Shown piece by piece: positions 54,184-63,473 of a DNA stretch of 64,000 nt. The notes beneath the pieces are model-generated. The model was not told where the DNA came from and did not search any database. It worked only from the letters and a program-made list of their open reading frames with translations. Origin of the DNA: Pseudoduganella umbonata (GTDB taxonomy: Bacteria > Pseudomonadota > Gammaproteobacteria > Burkholderiales > Burkholderiaceae_D); assembly GCF_014192225.1 (NCBI RefSeq), contig NZ_JACHXS010000002.1, positions 372,001 to 436,000 on the forward strand. The letters run 5' to 3'. Every line of letters starts with the position of its first letter. Position 1 is the stretch's first letter. Position numbers and translations under genes: made by a program.

Positions 54184-54367
54184 GATGGCCTCGTCGTGGT
54201 TGATCGTTCGCACGACGGTAGCCCGCAGGAAACACCCTGGTATTGATCTATCTCCTGCCCTTATCGAATATTTCCCATATGCCAGATCGTCTCCCTGCGA
54301 TCCCACCAGCACCTATGACGCTGGAACAACAAGCCGCCGGGCGAAACGTCACCGGCCAAAACAGAAA

Positions 54368-54525
54368 ACCGGTGACAGACACCGGTTTTTTTGCAACAGT
54401 CATTCCGAAATAACTGGTGTCTGTCACCGGTTTTTTCGCAACAGTCGTTCCAAAGTAACTGGTGTCTGTCACCGATTTTTTTGCAACAGGCGTTCCAAAA
54501 TAACTGGTGTCTGTCACCGGTTTTT
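54368..54525. repeat. Four-unit 45-bp tandem array of palindromic repeats
   Basis: Cores of 19 bp begin at 54368 (ACCGGTGACAGACACCGGT), 54413, 54458 and 54503 (ACTGGTGTCTGTCACCGRT forms), exactly 45 bp apart. Each core is followed by a T-run, GCAACAG and a TTCC-containing spacer. The first core is a better palindrome than the others. The array fills most of the 365-bp gap between the aminotransferase and esterase genes. Each unit reads as a hairpin with a T-run on the plus strand. Confidence 0.92.
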
Positions 54526-54548
54526 CACCGGTTTTGACCGGTTTTGTC

Positions 54549-55217
54549 TTACTTGAGGATCTTGTTCAGCCAGCCGGAAATGTCACTGACTTCTTCCGGG
54601 CACACGGAGTGCTGCATGTAATAGTCGTGCCACTCGACGTTATAGCCCAGCGATTGCAGCAGGTCGCGCGAGGCGGTGGCGCGGGCCAGCGGGATCACCG
54701 GGTCGAGCCGGCCGTGGACGAGGAAGATCGGCGTGTCCTGGTTGGCGGCGCTGCGCTCGGCGGCCACCTTGTCGGCCATCGGCACGTAGCCGGACAGGCA
54801 CAGCAGCCCGCCCAGCTTTTCCTTGTAGCGCAGGCCGGTCTGCAGCGTCATCGCGCAGCCTTGCGAGAAGCCGCCCAGGATGATCCGGCTGGCCGGGATG
54901 CCGCGCGATTTCTCGCGCTCGATCAGCGCTTCCACGTGCGCCTGCGATGCGCGCAAGCCTTTCTCGTCTTCCTGGCGGCCCAGGTCGGTATGGATGATGT
55001 CGTACCACGCGCGCATCACGTAGCCGCCGTTGATCGTCACCGGCATCGTGTTCGCGTGCGGGAAGATGAAGCGGATGCCGGGCAGGCCGGACAGGTTCAG
55101 CTCTTTCACGAAGGGCACGAAGTCGTTGCCGTCCGCGCCCAGGCCGTGCATCCAGATGATCGCAACCTGCGGCGCGTCGTTGGTGGAAACTTCGATATTC
55201 GGTAAGACGTCGATCAT
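54549..55217 (-). CDS. Carboxylesterase/phospholipase of the alpha/beta hydrolase fold
   Basis: A 222-residue carboxylesterase with nucleophile GFSQGC (Ser118), Asp in HGRLDPVIP and His in YMQHSVCPEE. It resembles acyl-protein thioesterase-like carboxylesterases of Proteobacteria. The ATG at 55217 follows AGGAGG; an upstream Met six codons away sits on the ribosome-binding site itself and is rejected. It is 11 bp downstream of mog and may be co-transcribed. Confidence 0.92.
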   Translation of the reverse strand: MIDVLPNIEVSTNDAPQVAIIWMHGLGADGNDFVPFVKELNLSGLPGIRFIFPHANTMPVTINGGYVMRAWYDIIHTDLGRQEDEKGLRASQAHVEALIEREKSRGIPASRIILGGFSQGCAMTLQTGLRYKEKLGGLLCLSGYVPMADKVAAERSAANQDTPIFLVHGRLDPVIPLARATASRDLLQSLGYNVEWHDYYMQHSVCPEEVSDISGWLNKILK

Positions 55218-55228
55218 GGATGTCCTCC

Positions 55229-55903
55229 TCATTGCAGGGGCGTCGCCGCCGCCTTGTTGTCGGGTGGATTGCGCAGTGCGGACTTCGGCCGGAATGCCTT
55301 GCACACGGCGGCATCGGTCTCGATATACGGGCCGCCGATCAGGTCGATGCAGTAGGGCACGGCGGCGAAGATGCCGGCCGCGACCTGCTTGCCCGCGTCG
55401 TCCTTCAGGCCTTCCAGCGTTTCCTTGATGGACTTCGGCTGGCCGGGCAGGTTCATCACCAGGGCAGCATGAGGGGGCGATGCATCCGCGGTTTCGCGGA
55501 TCACGGCCACCTGCCGCGACAGGATCGCGGTCGGCACGAAATGCAGGCTGATCTGCCGCATCTGTTCGCCGAAGCCCGGCATTTCCTTCGTGCCGATGGC
55601 CAGCGTGGCTTCGGGCGTCACGTCGCGCCGGGCCGGGCCGGTGCCGCCGGTGGTCAGCACCAGGTGGCATTTCACCGTGTCGACCAGCTCCGCCAGCGTC
55701 GCTTCGATGGTGGCGCGGTCGTCCGGGATCAGGCGCGTCTCCACGCGGAACGGCGTGGTGATCGCGCTTTGGAGCCAGTCTTCCAGCGCGGGAATGCCCA
55801 GGTCCTGGTAGACGCCGCCGCTGGCGCGGTCGGAGACCGATACCAGGCCAATCACCAGCTCATTCGGCTCGGTGCCGACGTCGTTATTCGTCGCGTTCGT
55901 CAT
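55229..55903 (-). CDS. mog: Molybdopterin adenylyltransferase Mog
   Basis: A 224-residue MogA/MoaB-fold protein that activates molybdopterin by adenylation before molybdenum insertion. LVSVSDRASGGVYQD, TTGGTGPARRDVTPEAT and NLPGQPKSIKETL are the family motifs. The ATG at 55903 has GAGGA upstream and lies 20 bp inside the end of darP, so the genes overlap. A longer frame inside darP is unlikely. Confidence 0.9.
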   Translation of the reverse strand: MTNATNNDVGTEPNELVIGLVSVSDRASGGVYQDLGIPALEDWLQSAITTPFRVETRLIPDDRATIEATLAELVDTVKCHLVLTTGGTGPARRDVTPEATLAIGTKEMPGFGEQMRQISLHFVPTAILSRQVAVIRETADASPPHAALVMNLPGQPKSIKETLEGLKDDAGKQVAAGIFAAVPYCIDLIGGPYIETDAAVCKAFRPKSALRNPPDNKAAATPLQ

Positions 55904-56501
55904 CGTCGTCGTCCTCGCCCTCCGCGTCGGCATCGGCCGCGGCCTTGGCCGCGCCGCGCGTCTTGGCATCGAGTTCCTTGAGCAGTTGGAAGATCTCGCG
56001 GTACGCCTTCGGCGGCTTGTTCTCGGCCTGTTCCTTGCGCGCGTTGCGGATCAGCGTGCGCAGGTGCTGCGCATCCAGCTCGGCGTGCTCGGCCAGCAGC
56101 GCGGTCAGCGCCTGGTCGTCGGCCAGCAGCTTGTCGCGGCGGCGTTCCAGCGCGTGCAGCGCGGCCGTATCGGCCTTCGACGCGCCTTTCCAGCCTTCGA
56201 TCGTGCGCTGGATGACCGCCACTTCTTCTTCGGTCAGCGTGCGCATCTTCTTGCCGACGAACTGCAGCTGGCGGCGGCGGCCTTCGTGATTCTTGATGTT
56301 CTGGCATTCCAGGATGGCATCCTTCACGTCGTCCGGCATCGGCACGCGCTTCACGCGGTCGCGCGGCTGTTCCACCAGTTCGAGGCCCAGGGCTTGCAGC
56401 GCGTCGGAGTGGCGTTTCATTTCGGTCTTGGAAGGACGCTCGTATTTTTCCTGGAATTCGGAGGAATCGAAGCCGACGGCCCCGCGGTTTGCATTTGGCA
56501 T
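55884..56501 (-). CDS. darP: Ribosome biogenesis factor DarP (YjgA, DUF615)
   Basis: A 205-residue DUF615 protein that associates with 50S precursors. Family blocks include GAVGFDSSEFQEKYERPSKTE, SDALQALGLELVEQ, RRQLQFVGKKMR and LRTLIRNARKEQ. The C-terminus is a long acidic tail (EGEDDDDDERDE), longer than in E. coli. A GC-rich hairpin CGCGCC-ACTTCA-GGCGCG lies just upstream in the 5' leader. It is divergent from pmbA. Confidence 0.93.
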   Translation of the reverse strand: MPNANRGAVGFDSSEFQEKYERPSKTEMKRHSDALQALGLELVEQPRDRVKRVPMPDDVKDAILECQNIKNHEGRRRQLQFVGKKMRTLTEEEVAVIQRTIEGWKGASKADTAALHALERRRDKLLADDQALTALLAEHAELDAQHLRTLIRNARKEQAENKPPKAYREIFQLLKELDAKTRGAAKAAADADAEGEDDDDDERDE

Positions 56502-56593
56502 GATGAAAAACGCGCCACTTCAGGCGCGCCTGTAAAAACGGTAAACGGCTGCTATGATAACTGTTTTAAAGATTAGCCGACTAAAAGCACCCT

Positions 56594-57946
56594 ATGAGCG
56601 AATCGCATTTCACCCACAGCCAGGACCAGTTGAAACAGATTGCGCGCGATGTACTGGACTACGCGCGCAAGACCGGCGGCACCGATGCCGCCGTCGAGAT
56701 CAGCGAGGGTAGCGGGCTGTCGGTGTCGGTGCGCAAAGGCAAGATCGAAACGATCGAGCAGAACAAGGACAAGGGCCTCGGCATCACCGTCTTCGTCGGC
56801 CAGAAGCGCGGCAATGCGTCGACGTCGGACTTTTCCACCGCATCGCTGCAGGCCACCGTGGAAGCGGCCTACAACATCGCCCGCTTCACGGCGGACGACG
56901 AAGCGGCCGGCCTGGCCGAGGAACACCTGCTGGAACGCGAACCGCGCGACCTGCAACTGTTCTATCCGTGGCCGATTAGCACCGAAGAAGCCGTGGTGCT
57001 GGCGCAGCGCGCCGAAGCCGCCGGCTTTGCCGTGGATCCGCGCGTGACCAACAGCGAAGGCGCCGGCGTGCACGTGCAGCAGTCGCACTTCGTGTCGGCC
57101 AATACGCGCGGCTTCATCGGCGGCTACCCGTACTCGCGGCACACGATCTCGGCCACGCCGATCGCCGGCAAGGGCGCCCACATGCAGCGCGACGACTGGT
57201 ACAGCTCGGTGCGCGATCCGCAGAAGCTGGCCACGCCGGAAGCGATCGGCCGCTATGCCGCGGAACGCGCCCTGGCCCGCCTGAACGCGCGCCAGATCAC
57301 CACGCGCACCTGCCCCGTGCTGTTCGAGGCGCCGCTGGCCGCGGGCCTGCTGGGCGCGTTCGTGCAGGCCACGTCCGGCGGTGCGCTGTACCGCAAGTCC
57401 ACCTTCCTGCTCGACACGCTGGGCCAGCAGGTATTCCCGGACCACGTGCAGGTCAGCGAAGATCCGCACGTGCCCGGCGGTATCGGCTCGGCGCCGTTCG
57501 ACGAGGAAGGCGTGCGCACGCAATACCGCGACGTCGTCAAGGATGGCGTGCTGCAGGGTTATTTCCTGTCCACGTACACGGCCCGCAAGCTGGGCATGCA
57601 AACCACCGGCAATGCCGGCGGCTCGCACAACCTGTCGCTGACGTCGAAACTCACGCAGCCGGGAGACGATTTCGCCGGCATGCTGAAGAAGATGGGCACC
57701 GGCCTGCTGGTCACCGAACTGATGGGCCAGGGTACCAACTACGTGACGGGCGATTACTCGCGCGGCGCCTCCGGCTTCTGGGTCGAGAACGGCATCATCC
57801 AGTACCCGGTCGAGGAAATCACGATCGCCGGCAACATGAAGGAAATGTTCCGCCAGATCGTCGGCATCGGCAACGACGTGCTGATCCGTGGCACCAAACA
57901 GACGGGTTCCATCCTGATCGAGAAGATGGTGGTCGCCGGCAACTGA
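56594..57946 (+). CDS. pmbA: Metalloprotease PmbA/TldE
   Basis: A 450-residue PmbA, partner of TldD in a heterodimeric protease acting in microcin maturation and CcdA degradation in E. coli. The TldE fold shows AAVEISEGSGLSVSVR, KGLGITVFVG, TRTCPVLFEAPLAAGLL and TGDYSRGASGFWVENG. The E. coli protein of similar length lacks the zinc site found in TldD. A -10-like TATGAT at 56553 lies upstream. It is divergent from darP, the conserved neighbour pair in many Proteobacteria. Confidence 0.95.
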   Translation: MSESHFTHSQDQLKQIARDVLDYARKTGGTDAAVEISEGSGLSVSVRKGKIETIEQNKDKGLGITVFVGQKRGNASTSDFSTASLQATVEAAYNIARFTADDEAAGLAEEHLLEREPRDLQLFYPWPISTEEAVVLAQRAEAAGFAVDPRVTNSEGAGVHVQQSHFVSANTRGFIGGYPYSRHTISATPIAGKGAHMQRDDWYSSVRDPQKLATPEAIGRYAAERALARLNARQITTRTCPVLFEAPLAAGLLGAFVQATSGGALYRKSTFLLDTLGQQVFPDHVQVSEDPHVPGGIGSAPFDEEGVRTQYRDVVKDGVLQGYFLSTYTARKLGMQTTGNAGGSHNLSLTSKLTQPGDDFAGMLKKMGTGLLVTELMGQGTNYVTGDYSRGASGFWVENGIIQYPVEEITIAGNMKEMFRQIVGIGNDVLIRGTKQTGSILIEKMVVAGN

Positions 57947-58032
57947 ACAGTTGCCACGCCATCGGCGTTTCCCTACACTGTCCTGAGCAGTAGCCGTTTT
58001 TCCTTACGTTACAAAAAATCTCAGGAGACCGT

Positions 58033-59121
58033 ATGGAACGTCGACGCTTCATTGCGAAGGCTGCCGCGGGCGCCGGTGCGGGCATCATCGCCGCTCCCGC
58101 GCTGGCGCAGTCCCAGCCCACCATCAGCTGGCGCCTCGCCTCCAGCTTTCCCAAATCGCTGGACACCATCTTCGGCGCTTCGGACACCTTCACCCGGCGC
58201 ATTTCCCAGCTCACCAACGGCAAGTTCACCATCCGCTCGTTCGCGGCCGGCGAGATCGTGCCCGGCCTGCAGGTGCTCGACGCGGTGCAGGCCGGCACCG
58301 TCGAATGCGGCCACAGCGCCTCCTACTATTACTTCGGCAAGGACGCCGCGTTCGCCTTCGACTGCGCGGTGCCGTTCGGCCTCACGTCGCGGCAGCACAC
58401 GGCGTGGTACGACCAGGGTGGCGGCCGCGAACTGATGCGGGCGTTCTTCAAGGACTACAACATCGTCAATTTCCTCGGCGGGAATTCCGGCACGCAGATG
58501 GGCGGCTGGTTCCGCAAGGAGATCAAGTCGGTGGCCGACCTGAAAGGCACCAAGATGCGCGTGGCCGGTTTCGCCGGCAAGGTGCTGGAACGCCTGGGCG
58601 TGGTGCCGCAGCAGCTGGCGGGCGGCGACATCTACCCGGCGCTGGAGAAGGGCACCATCGATGCGGCCGAGTGGGTCGGCCCGTACGACGATGAAAAGCT
58701 GGGTTTCTTCAAGGTGGCGCCGTTCTACTACGCGCCGGGCTGGTGGGAACCGTCCGCGTCGTTCTCGTTCTACGTGAACATCAAGGAATGGGAAAAGCTG
58801 CCGAAGGATTACCAGGCCGCCATCGAGGTGGCCAGCTACGAGGCGCACGTGACGATGCAGGCCGAATACGACGTGAAGAACCCTACGGCGCTGGCCCGGC
58901 TGCTGAAGAACGGTGTCAAGCTGCGCACCTATCCGCGCGACGCGATGGATGCCTGCTACAAGACGTCCGTCGCGGTGATGGAGGAGGAGGCATCGAAGAA
59001 CGCCAAGTTCCGCAAGATCTACGACCCGTGGAAAAGGTTCCGGCAGGATCAGAACCAGTGGGCGTCGGTGGCCGAGGCGCCGATCCAGAACTACCTGATC
59101 AATGCGGGGCGCGCGAAATAA
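58033..59121 (+). CDS. TRAP transporter substrate-binding protein (DctP family)
   Basis: A 362-residue periplasmic protein with a twin-arginine-like leader (ERRRFIAKAAAGAGAG) cleaved near ALA-QS. DctP features follow: FPKSLDTIFGASDTF, ADLKGTKMRVAGFAGKVLERLGV and TIDAAEWVGPYDD. DctP binds carboxylates for a DctQM permease, which is absent from the window, so it is an orphan or its partners lie elsewhere. AGGAGA precedes the ATG and a strong terminator follows. Confidence 0.92.
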   Translation: MERRRFIAKAAAGAGAGIIAAPALAQSQPTISWRLASSFPKSLDTIFGASDTFTRRISQLTNGKFTIRSFAAGEIVPGLQVLDAVQAGTVECGHSASYYYFGKDAAFAFDCAVPFGLTSRQHTAWYDQGGGRELMRAFFKDYNIVNFLGGNSGTQMGGWFRKEIKSVADLKGTKMRVAGFAGKVLERLGVVPQQLAGGDIYPALEKGTIDAAEWVGPYDDEKLGFFKVAPFYYAPGWWEPSASFSFYVNIKEWEKLPKDYQAAIEVASYEAHVTMQAEYDVKNPTALARLLKNGVKLRTYPRDAMDACYKTSVAVMEEEASKNAKFRKIYDPWKRFRQDQNQWASVAEAPIQNYLINAGRAK

Positions 59122-59144
59122 GACCGCTCTGTCGCAAAACAATT

Positions 59145-59185
59145 AAAAAACCGGAACGAATAGGCCATTCGTTCCGGTTTTTTTT
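59145..59185 (+). terminator. Intrinsic terminator after the TRAP binding protein
   Basis: A long stem CCGGAACGAA / TTCGTTCCGG with a 7-nt loop (TAGGCCA) is preceded by an A-run and followed by eight T residues. It begins about 25 bp after the stop codon and could act on either strand. Confidence 0.93.
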
Positions 59186-59617
59186 ATGCGGCGGTAAATC
59201 GCCATTTCATCGGAGGCTATCAAATTGGTATATGGAATTAATATAGCCGAACTGCGATTTTATATACCTCAAAAGCGATGACAATACCAACTATACTTAA
59301 ATGAATTTGGCTTTTTACAACACAAGCGTTATTGCCGATGGAGGAAATTGTTGCGGTGCAATGCCGCGACATCGATCACATTACTGATCATTCGCGACAA
59401 AACGATCAGGAATCTGCTCATGAAAACGCTTTCATTGACGTATCCGTGGCCTTTCCCCGTCGCGTAACACAGCAATCCTTGCTGCAGGTATGACATTTTT
59501 TAATTGATCAACTTACTGAGCATTGGACTGCCTGAAACATAAAACACTTCTCCGCCGATTAAATTTCCGTTGCAGGGAATCTAATTAAATTAAATCCAAT
59601 AAAGTGTGGAGAAGAGA
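59186..59617 (+). promoter_or_regulatory. AT-rich leader/promoter region of the TonB-dependent receptor
   Basis: This 430-bp gap is more AT-rich than the coding DNA around it. It holds the palindrome TGAAAACGCTTTCA (59421-59434), the TGAAANCGNTTTCA form typical of LacI-family operators. A TTGACG hexamer follows at 59435, but no -10 at proper spacing is evident. A 51-codon frame at 59338-59493 overlaps the operator and is probably chance. Confidence 0.55.
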
Positions 59618-62600
59618 ATGCAAGGGTTCAAGTTCCAACCACTGCGGCTCAGTACGCTGAGTGCCGCGGTATCGCTGGCGCTGGCGTCGATGGCCGGCAG
59701 CACGCCTGCGATGGCACAGCAGGCAGCCGCGGCTGCCGAAGCGGATACGCCCATCCAGAAGGTGCAGGTGGTGGCCACCCGCGCATCGCAGCAATCGGGC
59801 ATCGAGCGCAAGAAGAATGCCGCCACGGCGATCGATTCGATCGTCGCCGAGGACGTCGGCGCATTCCCCGACCGTAACGTGGCCGAAGCCATCTCGCGTA
59901 TCGCCGGTATCGCCGTGGACCGCGGCGATTTCGGCGAAGGCGTCAACGTGGCCCTGCGCGGCAACGGCCCGGAACTGACCCGCGTGGAAATCGACGGCCA
60001 GGGCGTGCAGTCCGGCGGCGGTACCGACCTGAACGGCGGTGGCGCCGGGCGCGGCGTGGAATTACGGGAAATCTCCGCGGACCTGATCAAGAGCGTGGAT
60101 ATCGTCAAGGGCGCCACCGCCGACGGCACCGAAGGCGGCCTGGGCGGCAGCGTCATCATCAAGACCCGTACCGGTCTCGACTTCAAGAAGCCGTTTTACT
60201 CGCTGCGCCTGTCCGGCGCGCAGAACTCGCTGAACAAGGACTGGACGCCGGACGGCAACCTGGTGATTGCCCGGCAGTTCATGGACGGCCGCCTGGGCGT
60301 GGTGCTCAACGGCTCCGCTTCGCAGGTGCGCAACGAGAGCCACTCGGCGCAGAACTGGGCCAACAGCTCCGGTTATGCCCGCGCGATCGACTTCGACGGT
60401 TCGCCGGAAAAAACGTTTGCGTACAATCCTTCCACCGTGTCCACCACCGACGCGACCGCCACGCAGCCGGCGCTGCGCAGCCCGCTGGCGGCCGGCGGCT
60501 TCTTCGATGCCTCCACGCCGCTCGACGTGGTGACCCGGTCGGCAGCGGCGCAGTCCAAGGCCGACTGCTATGCGGCGTTCCCGAACCTGACCGAGGCGCA
60601 AGTCAATGCGATCACTGCCGGCAGCGCCCGCAGCGCCGCCATCAACCACCGCGGCAACGAACAGCTGTCCTGCCTGAACCAGTGGAACGACTACACGCCA
60701 TCGCTGATCCGCTACGTGCAGAAACGCCAGGTCGACAAGCGCCGCTCGCTCGACCTGCGCGTGGACTTCAAGGTGAACAACGAACTGACCGTGTACGGCA
60801 AGGGCAGCTACCAGCGCCGCCGCGTGGACGACAACTTCCTCACCTATAACCTGGGCGGCATGGCCATCAATCCGGCCTCCACGGCCGGCCCGACCTACGC
60901 GGGCGCGGCCTTCACCGAAGACGCCGCCAACAACCGCCTGGTGCCGGTGGCCGGTTCCGGCTACTACAGCTATGCCACGCCGTCGTGGCGCCGCGATAAC
61001 TACCCGTGGACCAACTCGGCGGTCAACGTCGATCCTGGCTCGGTCGCGTACGACGACAAGCACCACGTGACGAAGCTCACGATCTCCGACGGCAACGTCG
61101 GCACGGACCAGATCCACAACATCATGGAAACCTCGGCCCGCTACCTGCAGCTGGGCGGCAGCTACCGCAAGGGCGGCCTGTTCGCCGAGTTCCTGGTGGG
61201 CGATGCGAAGTCGGACTTCACGCGCGGCGACAAGCGCACCAGCTGGAACTACAACTACGGTCCGGCCACGTTGTCCGTGCTGCCGAACGGCTTGTGGACG
61301 TACGAGTTCCCGCAAGGCGGCGGCCCGTCGGCCGTCACGCCGGCGCAATACGCAACGCTGCGGCCCGCATCGAACGCGCTGGTCGAGGTGAAGCCGGGAG
61401 GCAATGTCGTCAGTGGCGTACCGGCCTACTCGATCAACCAGCAACCGCTGCAGACGCAGGCCCCGCAGATTGCCTGGACGCCGAAGATCAACGAAACCGG
61501 CGAACGCACCGCGAAGCTGGACCTGACCTATGCGCTGCCCGAAGGGATCCCGTTCCTGACCCGCCTGAAGAGCGGCTTCAATTTCCGCGACACCAAGGGC
61601 AGCAGCTGGGGGGCCGGCGGCTTCGACGCACAGACGGCGATGGGCGAATTCGGCAAACCGGGTTACCAGCGCGCCGTGCTGGTGCCGCAAGCTAACGTGC
61701 GCAGCACGTTCGTCGGCTGCCAGGATACGCCTGGTTCGCTGGGCGCGGGCGGCAAGCCTTGCCAGTACGGCTATGTACCGAGCAATTCCTATGCGCCCAA
61801 CTCGCTCCAGTCCGGCCAGACGGTGCTGACGCAGGCGCAGTTCCAGGACATCATCGCCCAGTCGATGCACACCGCCACCACCAACTTCTTCAACGGTGCG
61901 AAGGATCGTCCGTCCCAGCTGATCAACGGCTGGACCGAGATCGACGTCGAAAAAGTGTTCAGCATGGTCAACTCGCCGAACGTGAATTTCGACTGCGTGA
62001 AGGAGTGCACGGGTACCGATGGCCAGGTGTACGCGCAGCCGGTGAACACCTTCCGCGAGCGCACCAGGTCGGGCTACCTGATGACCGACTTCGCGCTCGA
62101 CCATATTCCGTTCTCGGACCGTCCGCTGCCGTTCGGCATGGAGCTGGAAGGCAACGCGGGTATCCGCATCGTCAATACCCGGGTCGAGGCGACGGGGCGC
62201 ATGAACTTCGAGTCGATCATCCCGACCGCGAATTTCGACCCGCTGAATCCGAATGCCGACGCCGGCAGGATCAGGGCGACGGTGTCGAAGCTGACCACGC
62301 TGGAATCGAGCGAAACGGATTACCTGCCGATCTGGAACCTGGCGCTGTGGGTGGTGCCGAACGAGTGGGTGGTGCGCTACAACCAGGGCAAGGCGGTAGC
62401 CAGGCCGCCCGTCGCCCAGCTGATCCCCGCCGGCACCTGCACGTTCGATGCGACGCAGCTGGCCTCCAACGGCGACGACGCCGACATGCGCTGCTCCGGC
62501 ACGGTGGGCAATCCCGCCCTGCGGCCGCAACAGAACATCAACCAGAACGTGACGCTGGAGTGGTATCCGAACGTCGACACACAGTTCTCGCTGGCCGCGT

Positions 62601-63313
62601 TCCGCCAGCGCGGCAAGATCGGCCCGTCGCGCACCACCGGCGTCAGCGGCGTGAAGGTGTTCCAGGGCTCGAACCTGGTCGATCCGCTGACCGGCGAGCC
62701 GCTCGACGACGTGGACTTCAGCTACAACACCTGGGAAAACGGCGCCGCCACCACGCGCAAGGGCTTTGAATTCTCGTCGAAGACGGCGTTCACCTTCCTG
62801 CCATGGTACCTGCGCTACACGGGCCTGGACATCAACTACACCCGCGTGCGTTCGGCCACCTCGGCGGTCAACGTGGTGGACCTGCTCACCGGCGATCCGC
62901 TGCCGCCCGTGCGCGAATCGAAGTACTCGTACAACTGGTCGCTGTGGTACGACGATGGCAAGCTGTCGGCCCGCGTGGCGGTCCAGGCCGATACCGGCTT
63001 CTTCTACTGTATCGCGGCCTGCGGCGGTAACGCCGTCAACAACTACCCGAACGCCGGCGGCGGCCGCACCAACGTGCTGCCATACAACCCGGGTTCGCCG
63101 AACTTCAAGGATGCTTCGAAGTTCATCGACGCCAAGGTCGCGTACCGCATCAACGACAACATCGAAGTGTTCGCCGAAGCCCGCAACCTGGGCAAGGAAA
63201 CCACGTCGAACAGCCAGGGCAGCTACAACGCTTTCTCCAACGGCACCCCGATGCTGGCCGACTATGCGTACGCCGGCCGCAAGCTGATGTTCGGCATCAA
63301 CCTGCGCAATTGA
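59618..63313 (+). CDS. TonB-dependent receptor (Xanthomonas/Caulobacter type)
   Basis: A 1231-residue outer-membrane receptor with a signal peptide (LSTLSAAVSLALASMAGSTPAMA, cleaved after AMA). The plug domain lies at about residues 50-180 (NAATAIDSIVAEDVGAFPDRNVAEAISRIAGIAVDRG) and includes a Gly-rich GGGTDLNGGGAGRG loop. A C-terminal beta-barrel ends in AYAGRKLMFGINLRN. The plug sequence is the Xanthomonas/Caulobacter subfamily that often imports glycans under LacI control. The ATG at 59618 has GGAGAAGAG directly before it; a GTG 12 bp upstream would overlap that site. No SusD-like or glycoside-hydrolase partner is visible inside the window. Confidence 0.93.
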   Translation: MQGFKFQPLRLSTLSAAVSLALASMAGSTPAMAQQAAAAAEADTPIQKVQVVATRASQQSGIERKKNAATAIDSIVAEDVGAFPDRNVAEAISRIAGIAVDRGDFGEGVNVALRGNGPELTRVEIDGQGVQSGGGTDLNGGGAGRGVELREISADLIKSVDIVKGATADGTEGGLGGSVIIKTRTGLDFKKPFYSLRLSGAQNSLNKDWTPDGNLVIARQFMDGRLGVVLNGSASQVRNESHSAQNWANSSGYARAIDFDGSPEKTFAYNPSTVSTTDATATQPALRSPLAAGGFFDASTPLDVVTRSAAAQSKADCYAAFPNLTEAQVNAITAGSARSAAINHRGNEQLSCLNQWNDYTPSLIRYVQKRQVDKRRSLDLRVDFKVNNELTVYGKGSYQRRRVDDNFLTYNLGGMAINPASTAGPTYAGAAFTEDAANNRLVPVAGSGYYSYATPSWRRDNYPWTNSAVNVDPGSVAYDDKHHVTKLTISDGNVGTDQIHNIMETSARYLQLGGSYRKGGLFAEFLVGDAKSDFTRGDKRTSWNYNYGPATLSVLPNGLWTYEFPQGGGPSAVTPAQYATLRPASNALVEVKPGGNVVSGVPAYSINQQPLQTQAPQIAWTPKINETGERTAKLDLTYALPEGIPFLTRLKSGFNFRDTKGSSWGAGGFDAQTAMGEFGKPGYQRAVLVPQANVRSTFVGCQDTPGSLGAGGKPCQYGYVPSNSYAPNSLQSGQTVLTQAQFQDIIAQSMHTATTNFFNGAKDRPSQLINGWTEIDVEKVFSMVNSPNVNFDCVKECTGTDGQVYAQPVNTFRERTRSGYLMTDFALDHIPFSDRPLPFGMELEGNAGIRIVNTRVEATGRMNFESIIPTANFDPLNPNADAGRIRATVSKLTTLESSETDYLPIWNLALWVVPNEWVVRYNQGKAVARPPVAQLIPAGTCTFDATQLASNGDDADMRCSGTVGNPALRPQQNINQNVTLEWYPNVDTQFSLAAFRQRGKIGPSRTTGVSGVKVFQGSNLVDPLTGEPLDDVDFSYNTWENGAATTRKGFEFSSKTAFTFLPWYLRYTGLDINYTRVRSATSAVNVVDLLTGDPLPPVRESKYSYNWSLWYDDGKLSARVAVQADTGFFYCIAACGGNAVNNYPNAGGGRTNVLPYNPGSPNFKDASKFIDAKVAYRINDNIEVFAEARNLGKETTSNSQGSYNAFSNGTPMLADYAYAGRKLMFGINLRN

Positions 63314-63336
63314 TGGTGTAAACGTCGCACAAAAAA

Positions 63337-63392
63337 ACCGGTGGCGGAGCAGGGGTTTAAAAACCGGTGACAGACACCGGTTTTTTTGTAAC
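63337..63392. repeat. Palindromic repeat unit after the TonB receptor
   Basis: The core ACCGGTGACAGACACCGGT (63363-63381) is followed by a T-run and GTAAC, as in the units at 27308 and 54368. A partial ACCGGTGGCGGAGC lies just upstream. On the plus strand it can act as the terminator of the receptor message. Confidence 0.88.
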
Positions 63393-63473
63393 GAATCTGG
63401 CTCCCGAGCATCATCGCCCTGTGCCTTGGTGCTCCACGCATATGCCGCAGATCACCTCATGCGCATACAGGCT

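Noticed and set aside
54368..54525. CRISPR array
   Set aside because: The repeats are spaced at 45 bp but the 'spacers' are nearly identical to each other and the core is an inverted repeat with a T-run. There are no cas genes. It is a tandem REP array.
59338..59493. A 51-codon frame (MEEIVAVQCRDIDHITDHSR...) upstream of the TonB receptor
   Set aside because: No convincing ribosome-binding site; it covers the LacI-type operator and has no known family. Probably chance.
60062..62530. An 822-codon minus-strand frame inside the TonB receptor gene
   Set aside because: It is an antisense shadow; the plus-strand frame has a signal peptide, plug and barrel.
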